64,000 nt of DNA from Aquilaria yunnanensis (Eukaryota > Streptophyta > Magnoliopsida > Malvales > Thymelaeaceae): contig CM077596.1 of the NCBI GenBank assembly GCA_039654915.1, positions 5,766,001 to 5,830,000 of the forward strand, in the 5' to 3' direction. A program made the position numbers and the translations under genes. The notes beneath the pieces are model-generated. The model was not told the origin of the DNA, searched no databases, and saw only the letters and a program-made list of their open reading frames with translations. Of the stretch, positions 1 to 11,621 are shown piece by piece (position 1 is the first letter of the stretch; each line of letters starts with the position of its first letter).

Positions 1-1625
1 AATGTCAGGACAAGTACATATCATGACATACATGATATATACAATTGCTAAGGTATATGCGATCTTACTCATATGCACTCTATCCTCAGGTGTACTAGGA
101 CACTGAGATCTTAAGAGAGTTATACTATGTGGGATCAGCAAGAATCCTTTATTGGAGTCTTGTATGCTAAACCTTTTTAGTTCATTGTCAATGTATGTAT
201 TTTGGCTTATGTCGAGTAGCTTTTTTAATCTATCTCTATAGATCATAATGCCTAACACTTAGGCTGCTTATCCTAAGTCTTTTATAGAGAAACATTTCCC
301 TAACCAAGTCTTGACAGACTGTAGCTTAGGAATGTCATTCCTGATGAGTACTATGTCATCTACATATAACACTAAGAAGACAATGGTGCTCTTAGTAACC
401 TTCTTGTAAACACAAGGTTCATCTTTATTTTTGATGAAACCAAACTCTTTGATTACTTCATAAAAAAAAAAGATTCTAGCTCCAAGAAGCTTGCTTCAAT
501 CCATAAATGGATCTTGGCAACTTGCACACTTTATTGGCATTTTCTGAAGAGACAAAACCTTCAGGTTGTGTCATATACACATCATCAAGTAGTTTTTAAA
601 TAAGGAAGGTTGTCTTAACATCCATTTACCATATCTCATAATGATAATGTACAACAATAGCTAATAAAATTCAGATGGATTTTAGTATGGCAACTGGCAA
701 AAAAGTCTCATCATAGTTAATACCATGAATTTGCTTAAAACCTTTTGCAATCAATCATCCTTTAAAGGTAATCACATTACCATCCATGTAGGTCTCCTTC
801 TTGAAGATCCATTTGCACCCTATGGGTTTTACCCTTTCAAATAGATCAACCAACGTCTAAACTTGGTTTTCATACATGGATTCCATCTCCAATTTTATGG
901 CCTCAAGTAACTTTTCAAAATCTGATCTCAACATAACTTCTTGGTAAGTTGTGGGCTCATTTTGATCCATGGGCATCACATCACCAATGAGAGTCACAAG
1001 AAATCCATATCTTTTCGGCTCACGTAGAATCCTACTAGATCTACAAGGGATATGTGTTACAAGAACAGGCTCCTGATACACAATATCTTATGATGTCTGC
1101 TCGAGTTCCATCTTAGATTCAATGTCCCCTTATTGTTCTCAAATTTCTTTGAGTTCTACTATCCTCCCACTGGTTCATTTATAGATAAACTCTTTTTCTA
1201 GAAAAACACCAATCCAGGCACTAAACACTTTCTTTAGGATATCCAATAAAAAACATTTATCAGATTTGGACCTTATATTGTCTGAGGATTAACGTTTCAT
1301 GTAAGTCTTATAGCCCAAATCTTTATAATAGATAGACTAGGACACCTTCCACTTTATATCTGATATGATGTCTTTAGAACCGATTTAGATGGAACTTGGT
1401 TTTGTATAAAATCAATTGTTTCTAGAACATTTCCCTAAAAGGAGTTTAGAATGTAAGCTTGACTCATCATAGATTGAACCATATCTAACAAAGTTCAATT
1501 TCTCATTTTAGATACATGATTCCATTGAAGTATACCAGGTAGAGTGAGTTGCGATACTATACCACACTTTTTTAGATAGTCAAGAAATTCCCGATCTAAG
1601 TATTCACAACCTTAATCTATTACCC
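1..1625 (-). pseudogene. Ty1/copia pol remnant: integrase C-terminal half and reverse transcriptase
   Basis: Read on the minus strand, about 1,625 down to 1,100 gives the end of a copia integrase (GIVSQLTLPG, DMVQSMMSQAY, FIGYPKES). From 1,081 to 857 there is an open stretch with RRSSRI-like and QNEPTTYQE motifs and ending MESMYENQV, the usual entry to copia reverse transcriptase. From 856 to 1 the RT continues in broken frames (KWIFKKETYMDGNV, DVKTTFL, VYMTQPEGF, KLPRSIYGLKQAS), with many stops and frame changes. It is dead and runs off the left edge, so its 3' LTR is outside the window. Order and strand fit the gag, protease and LTR parts at 4,565-22,871, so I take them as one element. Family is confident; lineage within copia is not decided. 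Confidence 0.85.
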
Positions 1626-3036
1626 ACTCCAGGGTAATCCAGTTATGCTACCTAAATTGTGTATTTAGACTCCCAGGATTGGTAATGTTCTGTACAAAAC
1701 ATTACCCTTAGTATGCATACCCAAATGGCCCTCTTGGGAAATATGTAAATACATGCATATTGGTCCAACCATCATACACATATTCACATTTCATGCACAC
1801 CATGGCAGCAAAGAAGGAAAACACTAGCACAAGTCTTAATTTTGGCTACCACACATTAGGCAATCTTGTTAAGTTCTAGTGACCAGCCACTGCACCTGCA
1901 ACTTCCTTTAATAAACTGTGTTATTCTAGCTACGTACCCCCTATTTTCTTTAATGTATTATCAAATAAAGACTTAGATCAAACCAAGAAATTTTGTTTTA
2001 CATCAATAGCCCACCTATGGACCAAATTATGGATTTTTTAAATTGATTACAGAATTCTAACCAAATTAACAGTAACTTAGTCAATTTTACAACATCATAT
2101 CTTTAGTTACAGGGATCCAAATTTAGAAATATCAAATCCCAATTAAACCTCTAGATGTCATCTAGGTGTGGTCAAAATTTCATACCAAGATTCATTCTAC
2201 ACAGGGAGATACAACATTTTGAGTGCAGAGTCAAAATTTTGGTCACTTTATGACCATTTTGCCCATACAAAATTTCATAAGTGTGCAAACACTTTATTCA
2301 CAAGAGGTAAGCCCTCCAAGGCTATCCCATAGATGTCTAATACACATGGGAAATACATTCTCTTGCATCTAGCAACTTTATGTAGCCAAAACAGAATTTA
2401 CAAGTAAGTAGTCTATCATTCACACTTAGGTAGCTTTGCACCACATCACATACATAGCCAAAACAATACTTAGATGTTCACATACTAGTCTCATTTTACA
2501 TACACTACATGTACATTCATACATACACTATATAATGGTCTTAACTTAGCTAAATATACACCCTAAGTTACAGGAGTGCCTGAGATATAATGGACTCCAG
2601 AAACAGGATGCTGGACAACTGCTACATAACACAATAAGCACCACCATTAAAAACACCAACTGTGCTCCTAAAATCACCAAAAATTTCCAAATCATAACTA
2701 GACATATGTAAGTTCATGTACCTGAAATTTTAGATCAAAACTCAAACCGCAAATATCAGTTTGAATGTGATCTTTCTGCTAGACCTAAAATCATGTACCC
2801 AATAAACATGATTCACATTTATCATATGATTCAAAATCAAATGAGTTCAAGAGTTCATCTTTATAGAGCTTGGATATACGGGTCTCATTTATGTCGCTTA
2901 AGCAATAATGGCAGAGATAGGTCAGTGATGAAAACTCATAAGTATATAATTATTAAGGGTTTAAATTATCATTATACACTTTGAGTATGATTAATTTCTC
3001 TAATTTGAGCAGTTATTCCACCATGTTACTATTCAC

Positions 3037-3137
3037 GTGTATTTACTATTCATACATAGGTTACTGTTCACCATATTTCATTGTTCATAGGTGTATTTAC
3101 TGTTCATACACAGGTTACTATTCACCATATTTACAAA
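3037..3137. repeat. Two imperfect tandem copies of a 54-bp unit
   Basis: The unit starting GTGTATTTACT at 3,037 repeats at 3,091 with a few changes (TACTATTCATACA against TACTGTTCATACA). Shorter TACT(A/G)TTCA motifs continue on both sides. It lies about 600 bp upstream of the TATA box at 3,741, as subrepeats in a U3 region would, but this link is inference. Confidence 0.65.
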
Positions 3138-3740
3138 ATATATTAAATAATTGATGTTTTTTTATGTAAGTGAATAAAATCACGACATCTCACAATTCTT
3201 GGACCAATGATCAAGTCCTCAAATGTCTACAATTTTCAGTTCATGGTATAACCTAATTGAGAGATAGAGGAGGCTAAATTTGGATTGCAAACTGAATTAG
3301 TTCCAACAAATTCGCGCATTTGGTGACCTTTCATGAGAAAAATCATATCTAAAGTTGTAGATGTTAGAAATAATTGATTCTAAATTTATCCGAAATCCAA
3401 CACATAGGTCTTCAACTCTACTTCACATGCCAAGAACCAATTTGATCATTTTCATTGCCGAAATCTTATTATAAATGAGACCATTTGTTCCATTGTGTAC
3501 TAAAGATCAATTTTGGTGGAAAAATCATAACTTGGGCTACAAATGTCAGTTTTCAATGATCAAGCTATTGTTTCAAAGCTAAAGAAGAGATCTACAAATC
3601 TTGTTCTTTGAGGTAGAGCTAAATCGAAGTGTATGGTGGTTAAAAAGATTAAAAGAAGTTTAAGGCACATTTATTGATTTGTATTCACTTACCTTCACTA
3701 TTCTAGCCTACTATTTACTATTTCACCTACCCCAAAGCTC

Positions 3741-3749
3741 TATAAATAG
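3741..3749 (+). promoter_or_regulatory. TATA box, probably of an LTR-like insertion
   Basis: TATAAATAG is followed about 30 bp later by a purine-rich start-like stretch and a T-rich leader. No coding region follows in the next 800 bp, which fits an LTR promoter better than a host gene. Confidence 0.45.
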
Positions 3750-4564
3750 GTAGCTTGGGAGGGAGGACGAGAAGAATCTAGTTCTTAAGACATTTTAGAG
3801 TTCTTGTGTCAAAGTTAGCTTTTCTTTTTTAGTTTGTTCTTGTTTTCAATCCAAATGCTTTGTTCAATGTGTTTTCTTCTTGTTCTTCCTTTGATCTTTT
3901 AATCTATGTTTATTTCATCTTTATATATGTTGTTTACTTTTTTTATGGCTAACTAATTTTTCTTTTTCTAAGGTGAAAGGGTGAAGCTTTTGGTATAAAG
4001 GTTATGACTAATTTAAATGGATCACAATGTTGACAGTATTTACTTTCTTAGTCAATTTAACCACCCTTATTATTAAGTTGGAGCCTTGATTCATCATAGT
4101 TAATCATTGGGACAAAAGCTACTTGATTCATTCCATAAAGCATGGCTCTGCTAACTATGTTGGAATCTTAAGTTATTATGGATAAAAGTTGACATGATGG
4201 ATACTTGAACCAATTAGCAAGTGTTGGCGTTATAAGATAAATGAAAGGTAATACTACCTCATGCCTAATATTTTTGGAATTTGATTATTAAATTCCCTGA
4301 TTAGAACCTCATTTTTGTATAGATCCCAATTTAGTGGCATGACGGACTAAAAGTAACCATAACTGATATACTAAAAATGGATCCCCCAACCTTAGCTATT
4401 CTATTTGAATTTCAATTTTAATTAGCATTTGTTCATACCTTGCATAAATACTTTCTTTGTTAAAAAATCTATAATTTGTATTTCTTAATTCACTTCTCTG
4501 TTGTTTAACACTCAGACTCTCGAGATTTTATTACTTGCAACAACCTACACTTGGGTTACAACTG

Positions 4565-5218
4565 CTAAAATGCAGCAGTCGAGTTCAAATCATTCAATCC
4601 AACCTTCTTGGTATTCATGTTATAAATTGGATTTTCGAGTTCTGGAACATACAAACCATTGCTAAGTTGTGCACTACCATAAAAGATTTCATTCAAATAA
4701 ATAGAGAAACACTAGTTCTTTATTGTAAATGAATAAGCCTTTCTTGTCCAAACAAGAAGCTAAAATAAAATTTCTACTAATAGTGGGCACATAATAACAA
4801 TTGTCCAATACTAAAACTAATCAACAAAGCAAAGTGAAAAAATAAGTCCCTATAACTAATGCAATAACTCTTGCTTCATTTCCCGTGCTTAGGTTCACTT
4901 CACTTCTTGCTAATCTTCTATTCTTATTTAGATCCTGCACATTTGTACAAACGTGAAAACCACTTATAGTATCCAATACCTAAGATAAGGAAGTCAAAAA
5001 ATTAGTCTCTATAACAAACATACCTGAAGTGGAAGTCTTACTTCCCTTCTCCTTCTCGAGTTTTTCAAGATAAAGCTTGTAGTTGTGCTTCCAATGTCTA
5101 TATTTTTTACAATGGACGCAATCCCCCTTCTTAGCCACACCACCGACACTTTTAGTACACCCAAAGAAGAATTAGCATTAGACTTTCCTCTATCTTTATT
5201 CTTCTTTTTGTTAGCCAC
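4565..5218 (-). pseudogene. Ty1/copia gag zinc knuckle, protease and early integrase remnant
   Basis: On the minus strand the order is a Lys-rich gag tail (KKKNKDRGKSNA), then a zinc knuckle near 5,125-5,085 reading CVHCKKYRHWKHNY. This keeps Cys-x2-Cys-x4-His, but the last Cys is Tyr. Next comes KLYLEKLEKEKGSKTSTSG, the usual spacer before protease, then a damaged protease region around 4,945-4,900 (CTNVQDLN-like). The GAG_pre-integrase stretch follows at about 4,800-4,600 (LDNCYYVP, LDKKGL, FYGSAQLSNGLYV). Frames change several times. Downstream, reverse transcriptase lies at 1-1,090; upstream, the PBS and 5' LTR begin at 6,078. No open polyprotein remains. Confidence 0.8.
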
Positions 5219-6077
5219 AAACTAGATGCTTGGAAGGCACCACAATTTGACTTAGTATTTCATTTAAGGGATTTTCTTTGACCTCACTATTATTATCTTC
5301 GATTGTCTTATACATACATTACATATAAATATAAAACATACATCTTATGCAAACAACTAATTAAATGTGATATGGTTATAGCCAAAACTATTCAATATTC
5401 CCAAGTTAATGAGAATATTATTAAAGCCTAAAAAATGAAAAGGCTTCACAAGCTCATTCTCCTCCATGCACTTGTGATCACAATCTTAGACATACCTCCT
5501 CGAAGCACCACCTTGGACTTCTTATCATGGACGACTCCAAAATTTACAGTTACATTATCAGTAAAAACCTCGTTACATTTGAGAAGAATAAGGTAAAAAA
5601 AGTAGGTACAATAAGAGATATAAAGAAAGGCATGAGAAGCAGGTCGTATTTACAAGTATAGCCAACTAGGGCTATAACCATGCACCGTGCTTTAATCAAC
5701 AATCAGCATATCAAGTTAAATCTCATTCAACAAGATAATGTATGCTAATTAATGTGGATTTGTTAACTAGAGTATTAATGTGGCACTTCACAAACCTAAT
5801 TGGCAGTACCCTAAATGAGGTTTTCGAACAACACATGTCTTATCTCTACAAGGATTATAGCAATAATTGCTACAATCCTAATTTAGATAAATATCTTATA
5901 TCCATAAACTAAGGTTAACCTTATTAACCTGTTACTGTTGTATCTTCATATATCTTATATATTACAATTTTTAGTTCATGCATCATGAATCAATCTAATT
6001 ACTTATGATTAAAAACAATAGACATATAACAGATCATGAGATTAGACACACAATCCTAATTTAGAGTTTTACAAGTA
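5219..6077 (-). other. Copia leader and gag region, strongly decayed
   Basis: By position this holds the untranslated leader and gag N-terminal domain of the copia element, since it sits between the PBS and the zinc knuckle. I could not find a clear gag motif, so it is called only from order and strand. Confidence 0.4.
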
Positions 6078-6089
6078 GCTTTAATACCA
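6078..6089 (-). other. Primer-binding site of the copia element (initiator Met tRNA type)
   Basis: Minus-strand TGGTATTAAAGC starts one base beyond the LTR end and matches the usual plant PBS TGGTATCAGAGC at 9 of 12 positions. It shows that the LTR to its right is a 5' LTR of a minus-strand element rather than a solo LTR. Confidence 0.75.
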
Positions 6090-6759
6090 CTGAAGGGTTT
6101 CAAGAGCCAAAACAGTGCAATAAAAATTAACCACAACCACTCCAAGATCCATGTGAAATGGGTAAATCGATTGAAAACTTTCGTACCTATCAAGTTTAGA
6201 TCTTTCACCTAACTGTTCATTTGAATCACAAAAACCTGAACAATTAATGTGTTCAAGCTCTCTAAAGTATCCATATAAACCAGTTGGATCACCACACCTC
6301 ATCCATGAATTTTATCGGAGCATCCACAGTGCTAGCTTGCATCATACAATGAAGAACAAAAGGAGAGTACGGCTGGAATTTTCAAAACAACCACCTAATT
6401 TCATCTAGAAGAATGCTTTCCAAGAAAAACCCTAAATTTCACACATTGTACATCCTTATATATAGTGATGTGTAAATCCTAAGTAAAGTAGGTTTCAATA
6501 CCCTAGACCAATTAGGCTTAATTTCATGCTCAATAATGGGCACAACTTTTGAGCCAATAATTATTCCAAAATTATATGAAACCATAACCAAACAATTTTT
6601 CCGATGCATTCAAATAATCCAATTGGCTCACTACTAAAAAAAAGTCTTTTTCCAATGGCCAAATTTCCAATGCATTGAGCCGTTGGAAACCAACCCGTTG
6701 GGAATTTCAAAAAATTCAATTTCCAACGGCCTTAGCCATTGGAAATTCTCGTGATGGAA

Positions 6760-7099
6760 ATGATAATAATAATAATTATTATAATGATAATGATAATAAT
6801 AATAATAATATTTATAGTAATATATATGTACATACACACACACATTATTAGAAATAAAAATAATTATAATATTTATCTTTATATTACATTGATATTTATA
6901 TTTATATATATTCATATTGATATATACATATATTTATATATTCATATTTATCATTTTTATTATACATAATTATATGTATCATATATGTTAATGTATCATA
7001 TATATGATATATACTAACATATATGTTGCATATAATAATCTCTCATAGATATTATACTATAATATTTCATATATTATAATGTATGTAACATATATATTA
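6760..7099. repeat. AT-rich low-complexity tract inside the CACTA element
   Basis: Runs of ATA, ATAATG and TATATG words, with long open frames on both strands made of Ile, Tyr and Met. These reading frames reflect composition and are not genes. Confidence 0.8.
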
Positions 7100-7104
7100 A
7101 TAGG

Positions 7105-7913
7105 TGGTGCCCGGTGGCAGTTTCGTCATGTAGCATGGTAGGAGCGAGGGGGACTTCCGGCGGAGAAGAGCACCTGAGGAGAAGGCTTCCCAATGGAGGG
7201 TACCTGAAATGCTTAGAAGACAAAGGTTAGAAGATCCCCGGGGTATGTTTCCGAGGAGCCACCGATGCCCAAGTCAGTATTTGGGAGATATGGAGGTAAT
7301 AGATAGTAGAGAAGTATGGTCTCTTGTATGCCAAGACCTCTGTTTACCTGGGGTGTTTTCCGGATGTTTATAGAGGGGCGAACAGTAGTAGTTCTCTTTT
7401 TGTGGCCGTCCCAGATCGTGACACGTGTTCGGTGGGATGCGATCCACGTCTTCAGGGGATGAGAGGACACCCATCCGGTCATAAGCCGCAGGGCTAGAAG
7501 CCTAGGTGACCCAAGAGTGGGGTGCAAGAGTGTCCTTGCAAGCGGCGTGTCAGAACGTGTCCGGGAGTGGCGTCTCAGGGATGTGTCAAAGGCTCCTTAA
7601 TTGCTCATGTCGTACTGCCGAGGTCCCTTTTGGTAGAAGAGACCTCTTCGGAGAAGGACTCGTCTTCCGAGGTTTCCTTAGTATCGTAGGAGTATATTTC
7701 CCGAGGGTGACCTTCCTCAGGGACACCCCTACTTCCGAGGATGGCTTAATCGTCCCCCCGAGGCTGGCACTGTCGTTTCCTGGAACGGAAAATTGCCGAG
7801 GTCGGATTTGGGAGGTCGAACATCCTTCTTTTCGTGGCGGGTGGTTTCTCCTTCGAGGTTGGTGCTTTGTCCGAACCTATGGGTTCGGAGGGTGATGGGC
7901 ACCTCGGCTATCA
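7105..7913 (-). repeat. 3' LTR of the Tat element
   Basis: On the minus strand it starts TGATAGCCGAGGTGC and ends GGGCACCA, so it has the standard TG...CA ends. A TATA box (CTATAAACA, minus) is at 7,365-7,373. Open frames inside it on both strands are repeated in the other LTR and are not genes. Confidence 0.93.
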
Positions 7914-7916
7914 CAT

Positions 7917-7926
7917 GCCCCCTCCC
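7917..7926 (-). other. Polypurine tract of the Tat element
   Basis: Minus-strand GGGAGGGGGC lies four bases upstream of the 3' LTR, where plus-strand DNA priming is expected. Confidence 0.7.
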
Positions 7927-8352
7927 GGGAAGTCGAAGCTGAGACTTCGGCTTTATGCTCCCGGGAAGGCTTTTTTGCCGAGCTCGTGGTCGGAGCTCTA
8001 CTCAAGAAATTGCTTTTCTCCAGAAGACCTTTCATAGCCGAGGTATCCTTCCCTAGTTCTTTGGGCGTCCTCGAGGCACATGTGGCTTTTGTTTTCATTT
8101 TCCTACTGCGGGTTTGTGAACCGTCACATCCTTTGGTTAGACATGTCAGTTATGGATAAGTGTGCCTGGGTTTTCGCGATGTCAGAGGGGCGTGCCCTAG
8201 GTCTTCGCGTTGGCTGACACGTGGTCACTAGTGGATGGCGAAATAGTTACGCCGGTCACACTAACTGCGTCTCTTCGCCTTCGAGGAATAATAATGAGGC
8301 CGTTGCGTCTTCGAGGGATAATAATGACGACGTTTTATTTACCCTCTTCGGT

Positions 8353-8361
8353 CTATATAAG
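8353..8361 (+). promoter_or_regulatory. TATA box of the plus-strand gene inside the Tat element
   Basis: CTATATAAG is followed by a pyrimidine-rich leader and, 272 bp downstream, the first ATG (8,633) of the spliced reading frame. It faces away from the 3' LTR and against gag-pol, so it would drive a transcript convergent with the retrotransposon RNA. Confidence 0.65.
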
Positions 8362-8632
8362 CACCTCTCGCCTCATTTTTTGCCTCACTCTTTGCCTTTG
8401 CTCTCATCTGCTCTAGAGCTTTCTTTTGTCTTTTTCCTTCTTCCGACGGCCGTTTCTACAGCGGGGCGATTTCTGACAACTTTTACGGTGGCATTTAGGA
8501 ACTTCAACTTTCGGCAAAGCTTTGGGTGGGTGTTCCCTTTTGTAGTGCTTTTCCTTCTGAGGTTGCTTTTCCGAAGTACTTTTGTCCCCTTCTTCCTTCT
8601 TTCTCGAAGTCGTCCTTCCTTTCTTCCAAAAA

Positions 8633-11113
8633 ATGTCGAACCCGACCCCGTTGATGACTGTCCGGCCTCTTCCAAAGAGCTTTGTCCCTTTCGAGTCTCA
8701 TCCTTGTTGTACTACTCCGGAGAAGATGACGAAGTGGATGGCGAAGTATTTTCTTCCCTCTTATGTAGTCCCGAGGTTACCTCTTCAGGGTTCGTATAGT
8801 TTTCATGCTCATTCGGACGAAATCATCGTTTACCGAGCTTAGTTAAAGGCCGGTCTTCGGTATCCCCCTCATCACATAATATGCGAATTCTGTAAGTTCC
8901 ACAGGATTACCGTGAATCAACTCCCTCCAAATTCTTATTCTTACTTCAACTCTTTCCTCTGCATGTGTGGGGTATTTAAGATAAACCCCCACTTTCTTTT
9001 CTTCATGCAGTATTACAAACTCCACCCGGTCCTGAAGGGCGGCTTTTACTTTCTGCTTCCCCGAGGGTCCGGGAGTAAGAAGTTTACCTTCACCTTCGAC
9101 AACAAGGACAGTTGGCGAGGGTGGCAGAAGAAGTTTTTCTTTTTTTAAGTCCCTGAGTCTTGGAGCCACGTGCTGATCAGATAGGCTTCGGGGACCCTGA
9201 AGATTGACGTCGTCGATCCCTGGAAGCTCCTAACTCCGGTGCTGCTTGCCGAGTTCGATAAATTCGATAGACTTATTCAAGCTGTGGCAGACTGGGACCC
9301 CGAGGTCCCTTCGTGTTCATTTTACCCTTTTCCCATCAAGTGGGACCTCATGACCGATGAGGTCCTTCGGGAACTGGGAGTGGTGAATGCGTATAAGAGT
9401 GACCCTGGTATGCCCGTGCCCATTCTTCCGGGGAAGAAGGCTTGGATAGTCATGCTCCTTCTGGGCAAAATTTCATATGAGTTTTTTGCCGAGAGTAAGT
9501 CGCTTTGCAAAGGGTTTGATATCTATTTACCCTTTTGGACTTGCATTGATGTTTTGTCCTTTTGCAGAGATGGGCAATCAATCTACTGACTTCTACAAGT
9601 CCCTTTCCCTCAGTCAGGCCGAGAGGGGGGAGCAGACACGCAAGAAAGCGCCTTCCAATAGGAAGAAGACGACCGGCGGCGGGCCTTCTAAGTCCAAAAA
9701 GGTTAAGGCTGCTACTCCTCCTCCCGAAGTCGTTGTCGAGGTGCAGGAGTAATCCCCTGCTCTTTCTCTGACCTCTGTGGACCTTCCTTCCGAACTTGCC
9801 CTTCTTGGAGCGGCCCTCAGGCCCGTTCTTACCTCCGAGACTTCGGCCGAGCAAAGGTCTGCTCAGGAGCTCGAAAAGAGCAGAAGGAGGAAGGGAAAGA
9901 ATGTTCCTGGCAAAGTCCAGGAGGGCGAGTCTGAGGATGATGTCGCCGAAGTTCCACCAGGTTGGTTCCTTAGCCATTCCTCTACAAATCTTAGTATTTT
10001 TTGCATCTACGATTTTTTGGATGAATGGCTAAGGGATGACGTACTGACGGAACTTTGGCGTGATATTGCAGAAGACCTGCCTACTGCTCCCTGGATGGAG
10101 ACTCACACCCGTCGGAGGGCTCTTCGGGACAAGCGGATCTCACAGGATAAGGTGCCGAGGGAGCCTTTTTGGACTTTCACAGAGGACATGAATTTGTTCT
10201 CTGAGGATAGCCAGCTGATGGCTCCCCAGATGGCGATGAGGATGATGACAAATGCTACATTCCAGTCCCTCGTCACTGAATTTCCTAACGAAGAGATCCT
10301 CGTCACGAGGATGACTGAGCATGATGCCCAGGTAGTCTTTTGTTCCCTTTTACTTAGAAAAATTTTCCTTCTAAGACTCTATCATTCTTCTGATATTCAT
10401 TCGGGGCCCCCTTTTTGCAGCTTTTGGCGTACAGCGGGTACTTCCGCGCCTGGGCGGCGAAGCAAACGGAATCCCGCTCTTGGTTCGAAGATTCTTTGCA
10501 CAAAACGAAGGAGTTTTGTGCTAAGTACGTCCTCAAATATGGCGAGCTCAACAAGATTGTCAAGGAGGACGTTGTGAATCTTCGGGCCGAACTTGCAGCG
10601 AGCAAACAGGAACTCCTTCTTGACTTCACAGCCAAGGTCGAGAACCTCGGCTCAAAGTGCGCCGTTTTTTCTTCAGAGAATGAGGCCCTTCGGAAGGCGA
10701 ACGCTCAAGATGGCGAGAACTTGACGAAGGCGCTTGCTTTGAATGCCGAGCTTCAGGCCGAGGTCGACTCTTTGAAGAAGGATGCAAAAAGTAAGAAGAA
10801 GAAGAAGTTGGAGGGGAAGATTGCTGAGCTTACGGCCAAGTTGTCAGCTATGAGATTCGGGAAGGATCAGTCTGACTAGATGACAAAGGTGTCTTACCAA
10901 GACGGCTTTTGCTTGGCGCGTCATCAGGTCTTTCTTCGGTATCCTGAGCTCGACCTCTCCCACCTGTCCGCTCTGGATTTTCCCGAAGAGGTCAGGGGGA
11001 CTTGGTCTAAGCCGGAGTTTCTCAATCTTCCACCTGTCGAGCCCGTGCCTCCGACTGAGCCAATTGAAGACGATGACGCCGAAGAGACGTCGGATGCACC
11101 TGCTCAGCCTTAG
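8633..11113 (+). pseudogene. Opposite-strand spliced gene of the Tat element (PF04195-like domain plus coiled coil), decayed
   Basis: Four exons join in frame: 8,633-9,494, 9,568-9,960, 10,072-10,331 and 10,421-11,113. The introns of 73, 111 and 89 bp have GT-AG ends and T-rich acceptors. The first exon reads like the Transposase_28 family (PF04195, 'putative gypsy type transposon'): KMTKWMAKYFLPSYVVPRL, LPPNSYSYFNSFLCMCGVF, KGGFYFLLPRGSGSKKF, WRGWQKKFFFF. Exon 2 is Lys/Ser-rich and exon 4 holds a long coiled coil (ELAASKQELLLDF, LNAELQAEVDSLKKDAK), then an acidic Pro-rich tail ending APAQP. Stops interrupt the frame at 8,840, 9,146, about 9,182, about 9,750 and 10,877, so this copy is probably dead. 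Oppositely oriented extra ORFs are known in some Tat elements such as maize Grande; function is unknown. Confidence 0.75.
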
Positions 11114-11621
11114 GCTTCTTCTTTCTTTTTCATAGTCCTGCTCCTTTGTACTTTGCCCTGAGATTTTTAATGAAGATTTTTTCTTCAATCTTCATTCTTC
11201 CTTCCGAATATGATTCTTCAGAAGTTAGCGTAATTCTAAGTATATATTTTTTGGCGAACATCTGCGCCTATACTTCGGAAAGAGTCATCTTAAACTTTTC
11301 CCGTATTCTTTGCCAAGGTTTTAGACTCCATCAGGGAGTTAGTAAACATTAAGGAACCCTCATTTAGTAACACGACCATATTCACCTTGTATTTTTATTG
11401 ACGACTTCGGGGAGGAGTAGTTACAAGTTTTCCTTCTGAAAAAATGTCTAAATATAGAATTTTTTCAGAGAGTCAGAATGCCAAGTGTTTTTCAACTCTG
11501 CTCCCTCGGTATCGCCCAATTTGTAGACCCCGGGGCGGACTTCATCGAGGACCAAATAAGGTCCACTCCAGTTTGCCCGAAGTACCCCTTGTGATGGCTT
11601 TCGCGGCTTAAATTCAGCCTT
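11114..11621. other. Spacer between the opposite-strand gene and the end of pol
   Basis: Both transcription units would end here, facing each other. The first 100 bp is T-rich with TTTTTAATGAAGA, compatible with a polyadenylation region for the plus-strand gene. I see no coding sequence. Confidence 0.5.

Larger units (their letters stand above)
1626..4560. other. Unidentified insertion or replacement inside the copia element
   Basis: The copia integrase reads well up to about 4,565 (ending near NDLN) and resumes at about 1,625 (near GCEYL). The 2.9 kb between them replaces the integrase core and encodes no protein I recognise. The right part (3,740-4,560) has a TATA box, a T-rich leader-like stretch and wording seen in the R-U5 regions of plant gypsy LTRs, so an LTR-type insertion is my best guess. 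I found no target duplication and no paired ends. The small ORF at 2,793-2,984 has no support. Confidence 0.4.

Noticed and set aside
6634..6969. Open frames of up to 93 codons on both strands
   Set aside because: Made of Ile, Tyr and Met from an ATA/ATAATG low-complexity tract in the CACTA element; both strands are open for the same reason.
7213..8037. Several open frames on both strands at the left Tat LTR
   Set aside because: The same frames recur at 17,064-17,877 in the other LTR; they are LTR sequence, and GC-rich DNA keeps frames open by chance.
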